From NCBI GenBank assembly GCA_963693315.1, contig OY856188.1, forward strand, positions 200,286,826 to 200,350,825: DNA of 64,000 nt, written 5' to 3'. Under the pieces are notes generated by a model. That model had not been told where the DNA came from. It did no database searches and worked only from the letters and a program-made list of their open reading frames with translations. Each line of letters begins with the position of its first letter. Position 1 is the stretch's first letter. The translations under genes and the position numbers were made by a program. Below are positions 11,014-20,392 of the stretch, in pieces. The DNA comes from Diogma glabrata (Eukaryota; Arthropoda; Insecta; Diptera; Cylindrotomidae).

Positions 11014-11022
11014 CTTTTTATA
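11014..11022 (-). promoter_or_regulatory. TATA box TATAAAAAG upstream of the small peptide gene
   Basis: TATAAAAAG on the minus strand lies 33-41 bp before the ATG at 10981. With the usual 30-bp spacing, transcription would start about ten bases before the ATG, a very short leader but one seen in small secreted-peptide genes. No initiator match was established. Confidence 0.35.
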
Positions 11023-11030
11023 CCACAACA

Positions 11031-12610
11031 ATAATAAACAAAAACATAATGCCTGCAACTTGCATAGCACTAAAACTTATATCACAATAAAAAAATTATT
11101 GTTTTTTTTTTGAATTAAACACAAAACTATCACATTTAATTTTTTCACTATTCATTAGATAATTAAATTTAATTAAACTCAATTCAAAAACTATTACATT
11201 TAATTTTTTTCTTTTCTTAACAATATAACCACTGAAACAATTTTTTTTTCTTTTCAAAATAACAATAGAGAAAAATTTCTTGTTTTTTTTTATATATACA
11301 TATTTCGTAGTAAATTTACTTATTAAAAGCGAAAAATAACCAAAAGAAATAATTTTAAGATCACATTTTTGTTTTGTCACAAAGATTTTTTTTTAAATTA
11401 AAATTAATTTCAATAACAACCGAAATATCTCTTTCACTTTAATTTAAATTAAACTCAGGAAAAAAATACATAAAAATAAATTATTTTGGTTGAGTCATTT
11501 TGGTTGAAGATATAAAAATAAAAGGAATAAGATAAGAAGGTGCGCGATGTATTTTTATTCACTTTTTGTTGTTTCTTAAATGATTCGATTAATCTCACAT
11601 CTACGATACATTCGAAACGAAAGAAAACTAGCAACTGGATGAAGAATAAAAATAATAACAACAATTCACTCAAATACTCACAAATACAATTTAGAAGTTT
11701 TCTTTAACTTTTTTGTGTTTTTTTTACTCGTACTCGTACAGTGAGAACGGTAAGATTTTTTATGTTTGATTTGTTTATGATAATTTTATTATTGATTAAG
11801 TATTATAATTTATAAGATAATGTTACTGTGAATTACAACAATAACAATTATTTGCCGTTGCTTCTTACATATTTCAAAAAAATAGTATCACTAGCTTAAA
11901 AAGTTGTTTAAACGTTATGGTGGACCAGACTGGATAATTGTAAAACTATGATGCGAAAACGAAATAAAACATTTTATATTTTTTTATGCTTGAAGTTTAC
12001 CAACACTTTGATAAAATACCATATAAAAATCATAAACTTCATGCACAATATTTTCTCTTTTTTCACAAGAACGCTATCTCTCTCACCCTAAGGAACAAAA
12101 TTCAAATAACGAAAACAAAAACAAACGACTTTTAACCAAAATATTTAAATTCAATAATTTACGAAACTTAGATTCCATATTAAATAATGAGGAGAGGGTA
12201 GCGAGGCAAATAATGAGGATGTAATCTATAAGTAATTAATTTTGATATTTTAAAGCGATCAGTTTAGTGTTTTGTCATGATAATGATTATTTGTTTATTA
12301 TTATTTGCACTATAATTGTAGAATAAGTTACATAATTGTCTGTACAATAAGCTTCCATTTATCTCGTTGCAACGCTATTTGACTTTAGTTTTCCTGTAGT
12401 GTAGCATGAAAGTCTTGAGCTACGTCGTAAGGCCAGAGATGCCCATGTTTTTCTCTCCACCGAACATCGTCTGGATAATGCGTCACTTCTTCCAGGGGCA
12501 CACTCAAGGGGGAAGGGGTTCGGGTCCGAACGCCCCTCCCCCCAACCGATAAATTTTCAACATTTTTTTTAAAGTTAGACATTGTTTAGTGTAAACCATA
12601 AGATTATAGA
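11031..12610. other. Non-coding, very AT-rich; one unexplained open frame
   Basis: This stretch is low in complexity with long A and T runs. The minus-strand frames at 11096-11380 and 11455-11673 consist of F, K, L and Y and look like chance. The one frame of ordinary composition is 12385-12582 (minus, 65 codons), which contains PDDVRWREKHGHLWPYDV; I do not recognise it, and it abuts the LINE debris to the right. No RNA gene or repeat pair was seen. Confidence 0.3.
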
Positions 12611-13622
12611 TTAAGCTCTCCTAAATATCGGAAGATACGATGCTAACCATTGATCAATTCTCTTTGAGGATTTTTGAACGCTAATTTTAAAGTTTTGTGG
12701 ATTACGATTTTCAAGGAAGATCCACGTCAGTAAGGAATTACAAAGATACCAGATTCTATTAAAAAGTTTTTTTGAAAAATGACATCTTGTCACTCGAACC
12801 CTAAAAAGATGGGCAGCTATCGATACTCTGGTGTAACATGCGAATTATACAGGCTCAGGTAAAATCGATTTGATCTAGGCAGACGCACGTTCATACATAG
12901 TGTATTTGTATACCTTCAAATCAGCAACATACAAGGAATCAAGCTCATTAGTAAGATTTGAACTGCTGAGCAGCAATGAAAGTCTCACCATGGTTTTCAA
13001 CCGAGTTGTTCCAGATATATTTGACAATGAAAGTAAAATTTCCCGTCACTCTTCCTTTACGGAAACTGTATTGTCTTTCATTAAGTATTTTTGACGACTT
13101 AAGAAGCTCATAATAATAAAATTATTGTTTTTCTCAAATATTTTAGCAATAACCGACAAGACTGATATGGGTTTGTAATTTGTTGGATTCGTGTTAGCAC
13201 CTTTTTTGGAAGTGGCTTTATACTAGGTAGTCATTAGAGCTTTTTTTTAATTTTATAGGTTGTCATGACCTTTTTTTTAATTTTATTGCTTCTTTACATT
13301 TACTCGAAACCTCAGAACCATCTATCGGAATAAACCTGCGCATACCCACGTGTATTATTTCTGAAAAATTAGAAGCAGAAATGTTTTAATTAAACATATC
13401 TCTAAGCCCCTGCCAATCTGCAACACAAATAAGACTAGGATTAGATTTAAACTGTTTAGGAACTTGTAAATTTAAATGGGTGGAAATCAAATTATGGTCT
13501 GAACCACCTAAAGGTTCTGATACTTTAAATTGTACCAACAAAAGATCATTTATCAAAAACAAATAAAGCAATTCACTACTTTGACCAGGAATGTCAGGAG
13601 CTCTGGTAGGTTGTTTGGCCAT
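12611..13622 (-). mobile_element. Jockey-like LINE remnant (endonuclease end, RT start, C-terminus)
   Basis: Reading the minus strand from 13622, one finds an endonuclease end (TRAPDIPG, then EPLGGSDHNLIS, matching the PLGxSDH block of Jockey-clade AP endonucleases), then a linker with HVGMRRFIP. Next come the first RT blocks in broken frames (PTNYKPISVLSVIAKIFEK), and near 12790-12650 the typical C-terminal words VTRCHFSKKLFNRIWYLCNS. The RT core with its YxDD box is missing, so there is an internal deletion. The copy is dead. Plus-strand frames here are antisense shadows. Confidence 0.7.
13252..13378 (+). repeat. Left arm of a 127-bp inverted duplication
   Basis: These 127 bases are the reverse complement of 14329-14455 with one obvious mismatch and no length change. 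The arm overlaps the Jockey-like LINE remnant and corresponds to its endonuclease-RT linker. The two arms enclose about 950 bp. High identity against decayed surroundings suggests a recent inverted duplication or two young fragments of the same LINE in opposite orientation. Confidence 0.8.
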
Positions 13623-13866
13623 TATTCCCGACTGAAAATAAATATAAAAATAAAATAATAATAGAATAATAATACTTATAGTATAAACTTTGTTTGACTA
13701 AAATGTATTGGGTAGTGAAATCCGAAATTCTACGTCCACGCCGTGCTACTTGGGTAACGCTAACAGAATTAGGTTGGTGTAGTTGAGAGGGGCAGAGTAA
13801 ATACTGCTTATACTCAATGATTCTGCACCATGGCGAGTCATTGGCGCCACAAAACCAATGCAACTC

Positions 13867-14018
13867 AAGCGTCTGTTCTCCATGTTAGGGGCGGCTTGGA
13901 GCGGGCGTCTGTCTTGGATCAAGCGGCTCGCTATATAAACGTGTAACAAGCGGCTGTTCTCCATTTTAGGAGCGGTTTGTAGCGGGCGTCTGTCTTGGGC
14001 CAACCGGCTCGCTACACT
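13867..14018. repeat. Two tandem units of 81 bp, GC-rich
   Basis: Units start at 13867 and 13948 with aagcgtctgttctcc and aagcggctgttctcc, and both contain gcgggcgtctgtcttgg and end near cggctcgct. The units match at roughly 80-85%. They are markedly richer in G+C than the flanks. On the minus strand they read as a repeated peptide (ASRL..DRRPLQ..P.MEN), possibly the 5' part of an RTE-like LINE, but that assignment is weak. Confidence 0.6.
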
Positions 14019-14328
14019 CAATAAAAAAGGTTCGTAAAATTTACAGAAATTTCATTCGATTCAACATATATTTCTGTTACTTTTGATCCTACAAATTGTT
14101 CGTTGAATTCAACAAATTGATGTCAGTTGAATTTATTTTACAAACAATTTTTAAGGAACAGTTTATAAATTTTAAAGACATGTTTGTTAATTTTTACGAA
14201 CAAAATCAAAACCGGACTGACAAAATAACGAACATGTTTGTTAACTTTTGACATTTTATTTTATTGATTTTATCAAATATTTCCAAAATTATTAGTTAGT
14301 TATAATTGGTTTAAATTTTATTATAATA

Positions 14329-14455
14329 CTGCTTCTAATTTTTCAGAAATAATACACGTGGGTATGCGCAGGTTTATTCCGATGGATGGTTCTGAGGTTT
14401 CGAGTAAATGTAAAGAAGCAATAAAATTAAAAAAAAGGTCATGACAACCTATAAA
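14329..14455 (-). repeat. Right arm of the 127-bp inverted duplication
   Basis: Partner of 13252-13378. No other piece of the Jockey-like LINE continues to the right of this arm, so it is an isolated fragment rather than a second full copy. Confidence 0.8.
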
Positions 14456-15019
14456 TATACTTATATTTTGTTTATATAATGATTTTGATTAAAATTTACT
14501 GAAACAAAATTTACCTTTATAGACATCTTCAAAACAAAACTGTTGACTTTCTTTAAATTTTTTAGAACATTCAAATAATTTAATTTCACTAAAATTCACT
14601 AGAATTTCACTCATTTTTTGGGGTATCTTAATTGACACAATTCATTAGATACTCTCACACTTTTTCTTAAAACTATGCTTTTTATTTCACAAAATTTCAC
14701 TTTAACTGTACTTTCACTAAGTTCACTATAAATTTCAAACACTTACTACTCGAATTTTTTCATATTTATGTTTTATATTTTTGGCTTTTGGCTATTTCAT
14801 TCAACAAACGAAAATCAACGAACTGCTTGTAAAGGTAGTTAGAAAGATTCAACAAACATGTTTGTTGAAAACTAGAAATTAACAAACATGTTTGTTAAAA
14901 CAATAGAAAATCAAATAACGTGTCCTTTAAATAAATGCAACAGACTATTGTTTGTTGTATTTTACCTACAATTTTTTTTCAGTGTATATAAACATGTAAA
15001 AAGGTTGTTTCTGGTGACC
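14456..15019. other. Non-coding stretch with two AACAAACATGTTTGTT palindromes
   Basis: AT-rich sequence without a supported gene. It contains perfect palindromes of 22 bp at 14848-14869 and 20 bp at 14879-14898, sharing the core AACAAACATGTTTGTT. Partial copies (ACATGTTTGTTAA) occur at about 14179 and 14231. The spacing and repetition resemble subterminal protein-binding sites of a transposon, but no element ends were found. Confidence 0.5.
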
Positions 15020-15053
15020 TTAAGATGCAGAACGAACCCATTCACGATTTGGG

Positions 15054-16085
15054 TTGGGCAAAGAGATGACACCCCATTTCCGTAAAAAATTATTTGTCAT
15101 GGATTCTGTACACAGGTCTCGGATTATCTCGGATTCATTATTGGAACGACCTCGGAAACTGTACCCGGACTACGATTTAAAAATGGGAGCCTGGAATGTG
15201 CTAAGCCTTAGAAGACCAGGAGATCTACTAAAACTTACAAACCAAATCGATAGCTATACACTAGATATAGTGGAGTTACAAGAACTAAGATGGCCAGGCA
15301 GTGGAATCCACGAAACAGCCAAGGGATACACTCTCTACTATTGCGGTCATGAAAACGGAGGAGAATTTGGAGTTGGGTTTCTCATACATCGTCGCGTGAA
15401 TCAACATGTTATCGACTTTTGCCCAATTAATATGCGAATATGCACAATGAGAGTCCGTACGCAAAAATTTAATGTAACGATCATCAATGTTCATGCACCT
15501 ACTGAAGAAAAAGCAGATAACATTAAAGACCTGTTATTTCTAGAACTCGAAGAAGTCATCAATAACATCCCGCGGCACGATATAAAAATCGTGGTAGGTG
15601 ACTTCAATGCGCAAATTGGTAGAAGTGGAGAACTTAAAACACATGTCGGCCCTAACAGCTTGCATCATACTAGTAACAATAACGGCTTTCGCGCAGCTGA
15701 ACTGGCTATGATGTATGATCTAGTAATTTCTAGCACTTTCTTTCCTCATAAGAGAATCCACAAAGCAACGTGGAAATCAAACGATGGAAGAACTGAAAAA
15801 CAAATCGATCATGTCATGATTTCTAAGAGACACTCTGCAAGTATAACTGACGTTCGATCATACAGAGGTGCTGATATGGACAGCGATCATATGCTTGTTA
15901 TTTTTAAATACAAGGGCAAATTATTATTTACATTTAATAGGCAAGCAAAAAAGACCGTGCGCTGGAATGTCGAAGCATTTAAACCACTGGAAACACTGAA
16001 TAGATATCAGGAAATAGTAACCCAAAGCATAGAAGAGCATGACATCCCATCTGAGATGCCATTAAACATACAAGAAGAATGGTAA
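15054..16085 (+). CDS. LINE apurinic-type endonuclease, N-terminal part of ORF
   Basis: The 343-codon frame begins near an ATG at 15054 and carries the exonuclease-endonuclease-phosphatase fold: MGAWNVLSL (first metal-site Asn), LQELRWPGSG (catalytic Glu), VVGDFNAQIG (Asp and Asn), and near the end TEKQIDHVMIS and DSDHMLV with the final Asp-His pair. All main catalytic blocks are present, so the endonuclease that nicks target DNA for target-primed reverse transcription may be intact. The frame stops at 16083-16085 (TAA after QEEW), where the LINE protein should continue, so it is a truncated product of a broken element. Confidence 0.85.
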   Translation: MGKEMTPHFRKKLFVMDSVHRSRIISDSLLERPRKLYPDYDLKMGAWNVLSLRRPGDLLKLTNQIDSYTLDIVELQELRWPGSGIHETAKGYTLYYCGHENGGEFGVGFLIHRRVNQHVIDFCPINMRICTMRVRTQKFNVTIINVHAPTEEKADNIKDLLFLELEEVINNIPRHDIKIVVGDFNAQIGRSGELKTHVGPNSLHHTSNNNGFRAAELAMMYDLVISSTFFPHKRIHKATWKSNDGRTEKQIDHVMISKRHSASITDVRSYRGADMDSDHMLVIFKYKGKLLFTFNRQAKKTVRWNVEAFKPLETLNRYQEIVTQSIEEHDIPSEMPLNIQEEW

Positions 16086-16790
16086 ACGCTTCAATCAACC
16101 ATCATATCCGCAGCACAAACTACAATCGGAAAACGACCACCGAGATCATGTAACGAATGGTTTGACGACGAGTGCCGCGAAAGCATTGAGCACAAACAAA
16201 AACTGCGAGAAAAATGGTTAACAAGGAAAACCCGAAGCTCCCAAACTGATTATCTATGCGCCAGAAAAGCCTCAGCAAAACTCCTATGGAAAAAGAAACG
16301 CGAACACATGAAGAGCTGTATCGAAAACATCAACCAACATGCGGCTAGTGGAAATTCGAAAGAGTGCTTACATCCACGGAATCTGACAAAAGATTTCCAC
16401 CCAAGATCTACAGCCATTAAAAATAGAAACAACGAGCTTACAACAAGTGAACGTGATGTGCTGGCAGTATGGCGATTCCACTTTCAAGACCTACTGAATA
16501 GGACGAATGAAGTTCATCCTATTAGAGCAATTGCTCCGTCAAGTGAGGAGATTTTGGTCCCTTACCCAAAAATAGAAGATGTGGAAGCTGTCATCAAAAA
16601 ATGAAAAAATGGTAAATCACCAGACACCAGGTATCGATGGAATCCCTGCAGAACTATTTAAGAATGGAGGAGCAGCTCTGGTCTCACGTATATATGATTT
16701 GATTCTTGCAATCTGGGACCAAGAAGAGCTATCGGCTGAATGGAAAACAGCTCTCATTGTTCCACTACATAAAAAAGGTGACCCCCTAAA
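16086..16790 (+). pseudogene. LINE linker and RT start, frameshifted
   Basis: Sequence readable in shifting frames continues the LINE protein: FDDECRESIEHKQKLREKW, then the 98-codon frame 16308-16604, then after a frameshift TPGIDGIPAELFKNGG and WKTALIVPLHKKGDPL, which are RT blocks 1 and 2 of RTE-like LINEs. The coding sequence is then cut by the hAT insertion at 16792. The TGA at 16602-16604 ends the linker frame just before the RT frame. Confidence 0.75.
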
Positions 16791-16791
16791 G
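16784..16791. repeat. hAT target-site duplication, left (CCCTAAAG)
   Basis: The 8 bases CCCTAAAG directly precede the left terminal repeat of the hAT at 16792 and are repeated exactly after its right end at 18529-18536. An 8-bp exact duplication is diagnostic of hAT insertion and fixes both ends to the base. Confidence 0.93.
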
Positions 16792-16893
16792 CAGGCATGT
16801 CAAACTCATTTCGGTATACGGCCTTATGAGGGCCACATGTTCTTGGTTTTATTAAAATTTTTAAATTTGTTAAAGAAAACAAAACAAAAATGT

Positions 16894-18211
16894 TTATACT
16901 TTATATAGAAATTTATTGCTTCTTAAAAATATATTTATTAATTCAGTTTTTTTTGCTAAATCAAAATTTGGTATTAGTTTTTGACTTAATGTAATTTTTA
17001 ATATCGATGCTAAATGTTCTGCAGTCAATCTGGCTCGCTTAACAGTTTTATTCATCTTCATTTGTGAAAAAATGTGTTCACATATGTAAGTGCTACCAAA
17101 CATAGATAATATGCGTATAACAAAATGCCAAGTTCTTGGACGGTCTGCAGATAAATAATCGTAAAACTCTGGAATGCCAATTTTGGGTTAAATATAGGGT
17201 TTGGGTTTTGGTTTTTGGGTTATATATATTAGGCTTATATTTTTGGGTTAATAGCGTGTCGCATCGTAGTTCCATAAACACTCCGAGCAAAAATTTGTTA
17301 GGGTTGAAATATGGCCCTGATAAGGTTTGCCCTAGTTTGATAGGGTCCTGTTCATAAGCGTAACGCTTTTTCCTAATCAAACTCTGACTGGGATAGTTGG
17401 ATTAGGGTCTGATTAAGTTCGCCATAAAAAACTAAATAGGGCAAACCCTAGTAAGATATTTTGTATCAGGCCCGGATCAGATTGCACAACCAGGAGTGAA
17501 ATACGAAAAACTACATCAGGAACGGATATATTCAAATAAAGTTAACCCTAAAAGAGTTATCTAATTCAGGCCCGGATCAGGCCCACATCAGATTGCCCTA
17601 ATAGGGCTTACCATTGCTGGCCCTGATTGTATTCCGGCTTTCCCTAAGTAATTTCTACTCGGGCCCATTTGCAAATTTTCGTCAATATTTTCAATGACAT
17701 CGAAGAGCAAAAAATATTGAAATGCGACACTACTTTGGAAATCTGAAAACCTCAATTCAAAATCGTCTCCTAACATCAGTTGTTTTTCATATTTTTGAAA
17801 TTTTAACTCTGGGTCTTTAAGCAAAAGAGTCTTACAACTACAAAAATTGCATAAATTTTCTCTTTCTTTTGTATTTTCCATAAGGGTATCTTTTGTTTGA
17901 ATGAATTTATTTGGTCATACAACGAGGTTATACGCATATTTTTACACTGAACAATAATATTGAGTTGACTGAGCTGGCCAATAATGTCAACTGAGAAAGC
18001 CAAATAAAAAATCTTAAAACTTATGGTTTGATGGGCAACGCTCTTCATCTTCGTAATCACACTCCACATCTTTTGTTGTCATCAATGCTCGATGGTTTAA
18101 TCCACGTGCTCGAATAAGTTTAACGATTTTAGCAACTTTTTTAAATACAAAATCAAACACTTTACTTTTGATCATAAGGCCAGCAAGGTGGCTTGAACAT
18201 AAGATCAGCAA
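16894..18211 (-). pseudogene. Charlie-type hAT transposase fragments (GTF2IRD2-like)
   Basis: The C-terminal piece 16894-17103 reads MFGSTYICEHIFSQMKMNK, then RARLTAEHLASILKI, which is the hAT dimerisation region in the form found in GTF2IRD2-like domesticated relatives. Just upstream in another frame is FYDYLSADRPRTW. Further pieces at 17588-17881 and 17803-18211 (for example LRFSDFQSSVAFQYFL and the helix-rich segment before it) belong to the middle of the protein. The MITE at 17283-17662 splits the coding sequence. No catalytic core is intact. Confidence 0.65.
17283..17662. mobile_element. MITE, copy 2 of the CCGAGCAGAAAT family
   Basis: The left end CCGAGCAAAAATTTGTTAGG and the right end complementary to CCGAGTAGAAATTACTTAGG share the terminal repeat of the MITE at 1675-1980. 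The interior has the same repeated gggccctgat and caggcccggatcag words. It lies within the coding sequence of the Charlie-type hAT, so it inserted after that transposase gene had arrived. At 380 bp it is longer than copy 1. TA dinucleotides are not obvious at its borders. Confidence 0.7.
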
Positions 18212-18528
18212 GTTTTGAAAAAATTTATTATGTTGGGTTTTAAAATAATCTTTTAGTCTGCCGACGATGAATAGCTGCTTTCATAAAAGAGATTGTTGCC
18301 AAAAGGGGAAGTTGCCAAAAACATCAGGTTATGCATTGGAAGATCATATTTTTTAATAAAAATTATAAGTACATTTTGTATTATGAGATTATTTTTGATA
18401 AATACATTTTTTTATGCATTTTTAAATATTTTAATTAAAACATTGTAGGTGTGAAAAAGGGTTGAGGGCCACAACAATTAATGCACCGGGCCACAAGTGG
18501 CCCGCGGGCCGCGAGTTTGACATCCCTG

Positions 18529-18536
18529 CCCTAAAG
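18529..18536. repeat. hAT target-site duplication, right (CCCTAAAG)
   Basis: Exact repeat of 16784-16791. After it the LINE coding sequence resumes. Confidence 0.93.
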
Positions 18537-18578
18537 TGTGCGAATTGTCGTGGAATCGCACTGTTGAAAACCATATAA

Positions 18579-18591
18579 AATACTAGATAAT
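18579..18591. repeat. Flanking repeat of the palindromic insertion, left
   Basis: AATACTAGATAAT here is repeated at 18801-18813, on either side of 18592-18800. In the second copy the sequence runs on into LINE coding sequence, so the repeat looks like a 13-bp (up to 15-bp with adjoining A residues) target duplication. Confidence 0.75.
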
Positions 18592-18800
18592 TATAAGTTC
18601 TGCTGTTCAGTGTATACACCTTTGGTACATACACTGAATCTGATCTACGCGATGAAATTTCTTATCGTCAATGGTTTGATTGGTAGTAAGAAATTTACCA
18701 CAAATAAAACACCAAGCCTTAGATCAAACTTTGATCTAAGGCTTGGTGTTTTATTTGTGGTAAAACTCTTACTACCAATCAAACCATTGACGATAAGAAA
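18592..18800. mobile_element. 209-bp insertion containing a 143-bp near-perfect palindrome
   Basis: The insert lies between two AATACTAGATAAT copies within the LINE RT. Bases 18658-18728 and 18730-18800 are 71-nt inverted arms around a single central base, with only two adjacent-region mismatches. The 66 bases before them contain a smaller hairpin (TTCAGTGTAT...ATACACTGAA). It codes for nothing. A target duplication of 13 bp or more suggests retroposition or repair rather than a typical TA or 8-bp DNA transposon. Long arms with so few mismatches imply a recent origin. Confidence 0.75.
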
Positions 18801-18813
18801 AATACTAGATAAT
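18801..18813. repeat. Flanking repeat of the palindromic insertion, right
   Basis: Second copy of AATACTAGATAAT; see 18579-18591. Confidence 0.75.
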
Positions 18814-18962
18814 GTCGTACTCGCTCGGCTCATCCCGTTCGCCGAATCTATCATCGGCGACTATCAGTGTGGTTTTCGTCACAACCGTTCAACCACACAT
18901 CAATGACTTACCTTAAGGATGATTCTGAAAAAAATGTTGGGAGTACAACATCAGCATTCACC

Positions 18963-19183
18963 AGCTCTACGTTGATTTCAAGCAAGCATATGATAGCATC
19001 ATCCGCGACAACCTCTGGTCTGCACTCAAATGCCTTGGTATTCCAGCGAAACTAGCTCACAACATCGGGATTCGGGATCAACCTGTAGTCGAAGCTCTAC
19101 GTTGATTTCAAGCAAGCATATGATAGCATCATCCGCGACAACCTCTGGTCTGCACTCAAATGCCTTGGTATTCCAGCGAAACT
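18963..19183 (+). repeat. Tandem duplication, 130-bp period, in LINE RT
   Basis: The 91 bases from 18963 (agctctacgttgatttcaag...) recur at 19093 essentially unchanged, and the spacer after copy 1 (cacaacatcggga...) resembles the sequence after copy 2. The unit is 130 bp. It duplicates the RT block around the catalytic FKQAYDS and breaks the frame. Near identity of the copies suggests the event is recent. Confidence 0.9.
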
Positions 19184-19290
19184 TGTTTCTCTGTGCAAAC
19201 TCACAACATCGGGATCAAACTGTAATCGAAGGGTCAGTTTCTGACTCTTTTGATATAACATCAGGTGTTACGCGATAAGAAAAAGCCGAA

Positions 19291-20040
19291 TTGAGACACA
19301 AAACTGCATATTTAACAAATCGAGTCAAATTCTTGGCTATGCAGATGATATTGCGATTCTCGGACGTACACCAAGCGATATTAAGGATAGTTGTCTCTCA
19401 GCTTCAAAAAAATGCTAAACGACTTGGATTATGCATTAACACCGGCAAGACTAAACTTTTAACAACATCAAGGAATATACCTCCCGGCAATCTGAATGCT
19501 GGCGACTATGAAGAGGAACGTGTAGAAAACTTCAAATACCTCGGGTCTGTAATAACATCGTCAAATGACATGCAGGCAGATATTAAAGCCCGTGTCTCAG
19601 CCGCATACAGAGTTTTCTACGCATACTCAAAACTTTTGCGATCAAAACATCTTTCGCAGTCGTGCAAACTCACACTTTACAAAGCATTAATCCGACCTGT
19701 GCTTACCTTTGGAAGTGAAAGCTGGACAACGACTTCCTCCGATTGTAGAATTCTATCAACATTCGGGAGGAAGGTCATACGAACAATTTATGGTCCATGT
19801 AAAGTTGCTGAAAATCAGTATAGAATCCGAATGAATCATGAAATCAGACAGCTTCTTGGAGGCTGCGATGTAATCGGATTCATTAAATCCAACCGGATTA
19901 GATGGTTTGGTCATGTAGAAAGGGTTCTATTGGAGAGAATGATAAAAAAAGCGCCCCAGCAACAACCAGCTGGTGTTCGTGGAAGAGGAAGACCTAGACA
20001 ACGCTGGCGTGATGACATCATCCAAGACAACGTGATATAG
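19291..20040 (+). pseudogene. LINE RT C-terminal part
   Basis: A 249-codon frame covers the RT thumb and C-terminus: LCINTGKTKLL, VENFKYLGSVI, SCKLTLYKALIRPVLTFGSE and IRWFGHVERV, the last two being fixed landmarks of RTE-like and related LINEs. The catalytic YADD box (LGYADDIAILG) is present at about 19330 but in the neighbouring frame, so a frameshift separates the active site from this segment. The frame stops at 20038-20040, where the normal C-terminus continues for about 20 codons in another frame. Confidence 0.8.
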
Positions 20041-20388
20041 GATGTCGAAACTGGGGTCAACTGGTCATGGAACGAGATGTTTGGAAGCTGATTGCACAGA
20101 CGGCAAAATCCCTCCATGGGATGTAAACGCCAGAGAGAGAGAAAAATGTTTTAGTATCAATAAATTCGTCAATAAATCAATATCAATAAATAACAAAAAT
20201 TTAAATAAAAATAAAAACAATGTTGAGTAATCATTTTTTTGAGTTAAGGAATATTTTTGTTGGAAATTTGGAAAATGTTTAAGTTGAAATAAATATATAT
20301 TGATTACACATTTACAAAAGTTTTCCTAAATTGATAGATATTTGAATTTTTTGAGGTGTAAAAGTTGTTTGATAATTTTTGATTATAA

Positions 20389-20392
20389 ATTA
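20389..20392. repeat. Target-site duplication ATTA, left (gypsy A)
   Basis: ATTA precedes the left LTR at 20393 and recurs after the right LTR at 29712-29715. A 4-bp duplication is normal for this class and confirms both LTR ends. Confidence 0.85.

Larger units (their letters stand above)
16792..18528 (-). mobile_element. Charlie-type hAT element inside the LINE
   Basis: The ends are CAGGCATGTCAAACTC and its complement GAGTTTGACATCCCTG (one mismatch), followed inward at the right by the GC-rich ggcccgcgggccgcgag motif known from Charlie-like hAT elements. An exact 8-bp target duplication flanks it. The minus strand carries pieces of a transposase related to GTF2IRD2-like proteins. The element is only 1.7 kb including a 380-bp MITE, so it is internally deleted. 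Confidence 0.9.
18537..19290 (+). pseudogene. LINE RT central part, disrupted
   Basis: After the hAT, the RT resumes in pieces. Around the palindromic insertion one reads KILDNVVLARLIPFAESIIG and DYQCGFRHNRSTTHQ (the conserved Q-x-G-F-R-x-x-R-S block). Then follow YVDFKQAYDSI with the first catalytic Asp, present twice because of a 130-bp tandem duplication, and WSALKCLGIPAKL. The duplication length is not a multiple of three, so it shifts the frame. Confidence 0.75.
15020..20150 (+). mobile_element. RTE-like LINE (CFDP2-type endonuclease), interrupted
   Basis: An endonuclease ORF, a linker and an RT run on the plus strand from about 15054 to 20040, followed by a short AT-rich 3' end. The endonuclease and the C-terminal RT wording match the LINE proteins often labelled craniofacial development protein 2-like. 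The copy is interrupted by a hAT (16792-18528), a 209-bp palindromic insertion (18592-18800) and a 130-bp tandem duplication, and carries extra frameshifts. Without these it would be a normal-length element of about 3.2 kb. The outer boundaries are approximate, since no target duplication was seen. Confidence 0.8.

Noticed and set aside
11096..11673. Two minus-strand frames with signal-peptide-like starts
   Set aside because: They are made almost wholly of F, K, L and Y from A/T runs, with no splice or promoter evidence.
12900..13094. 64-codon plus-strand frame
   Set aside because: It is antisense to recognisable Jockey-like RT sequence.
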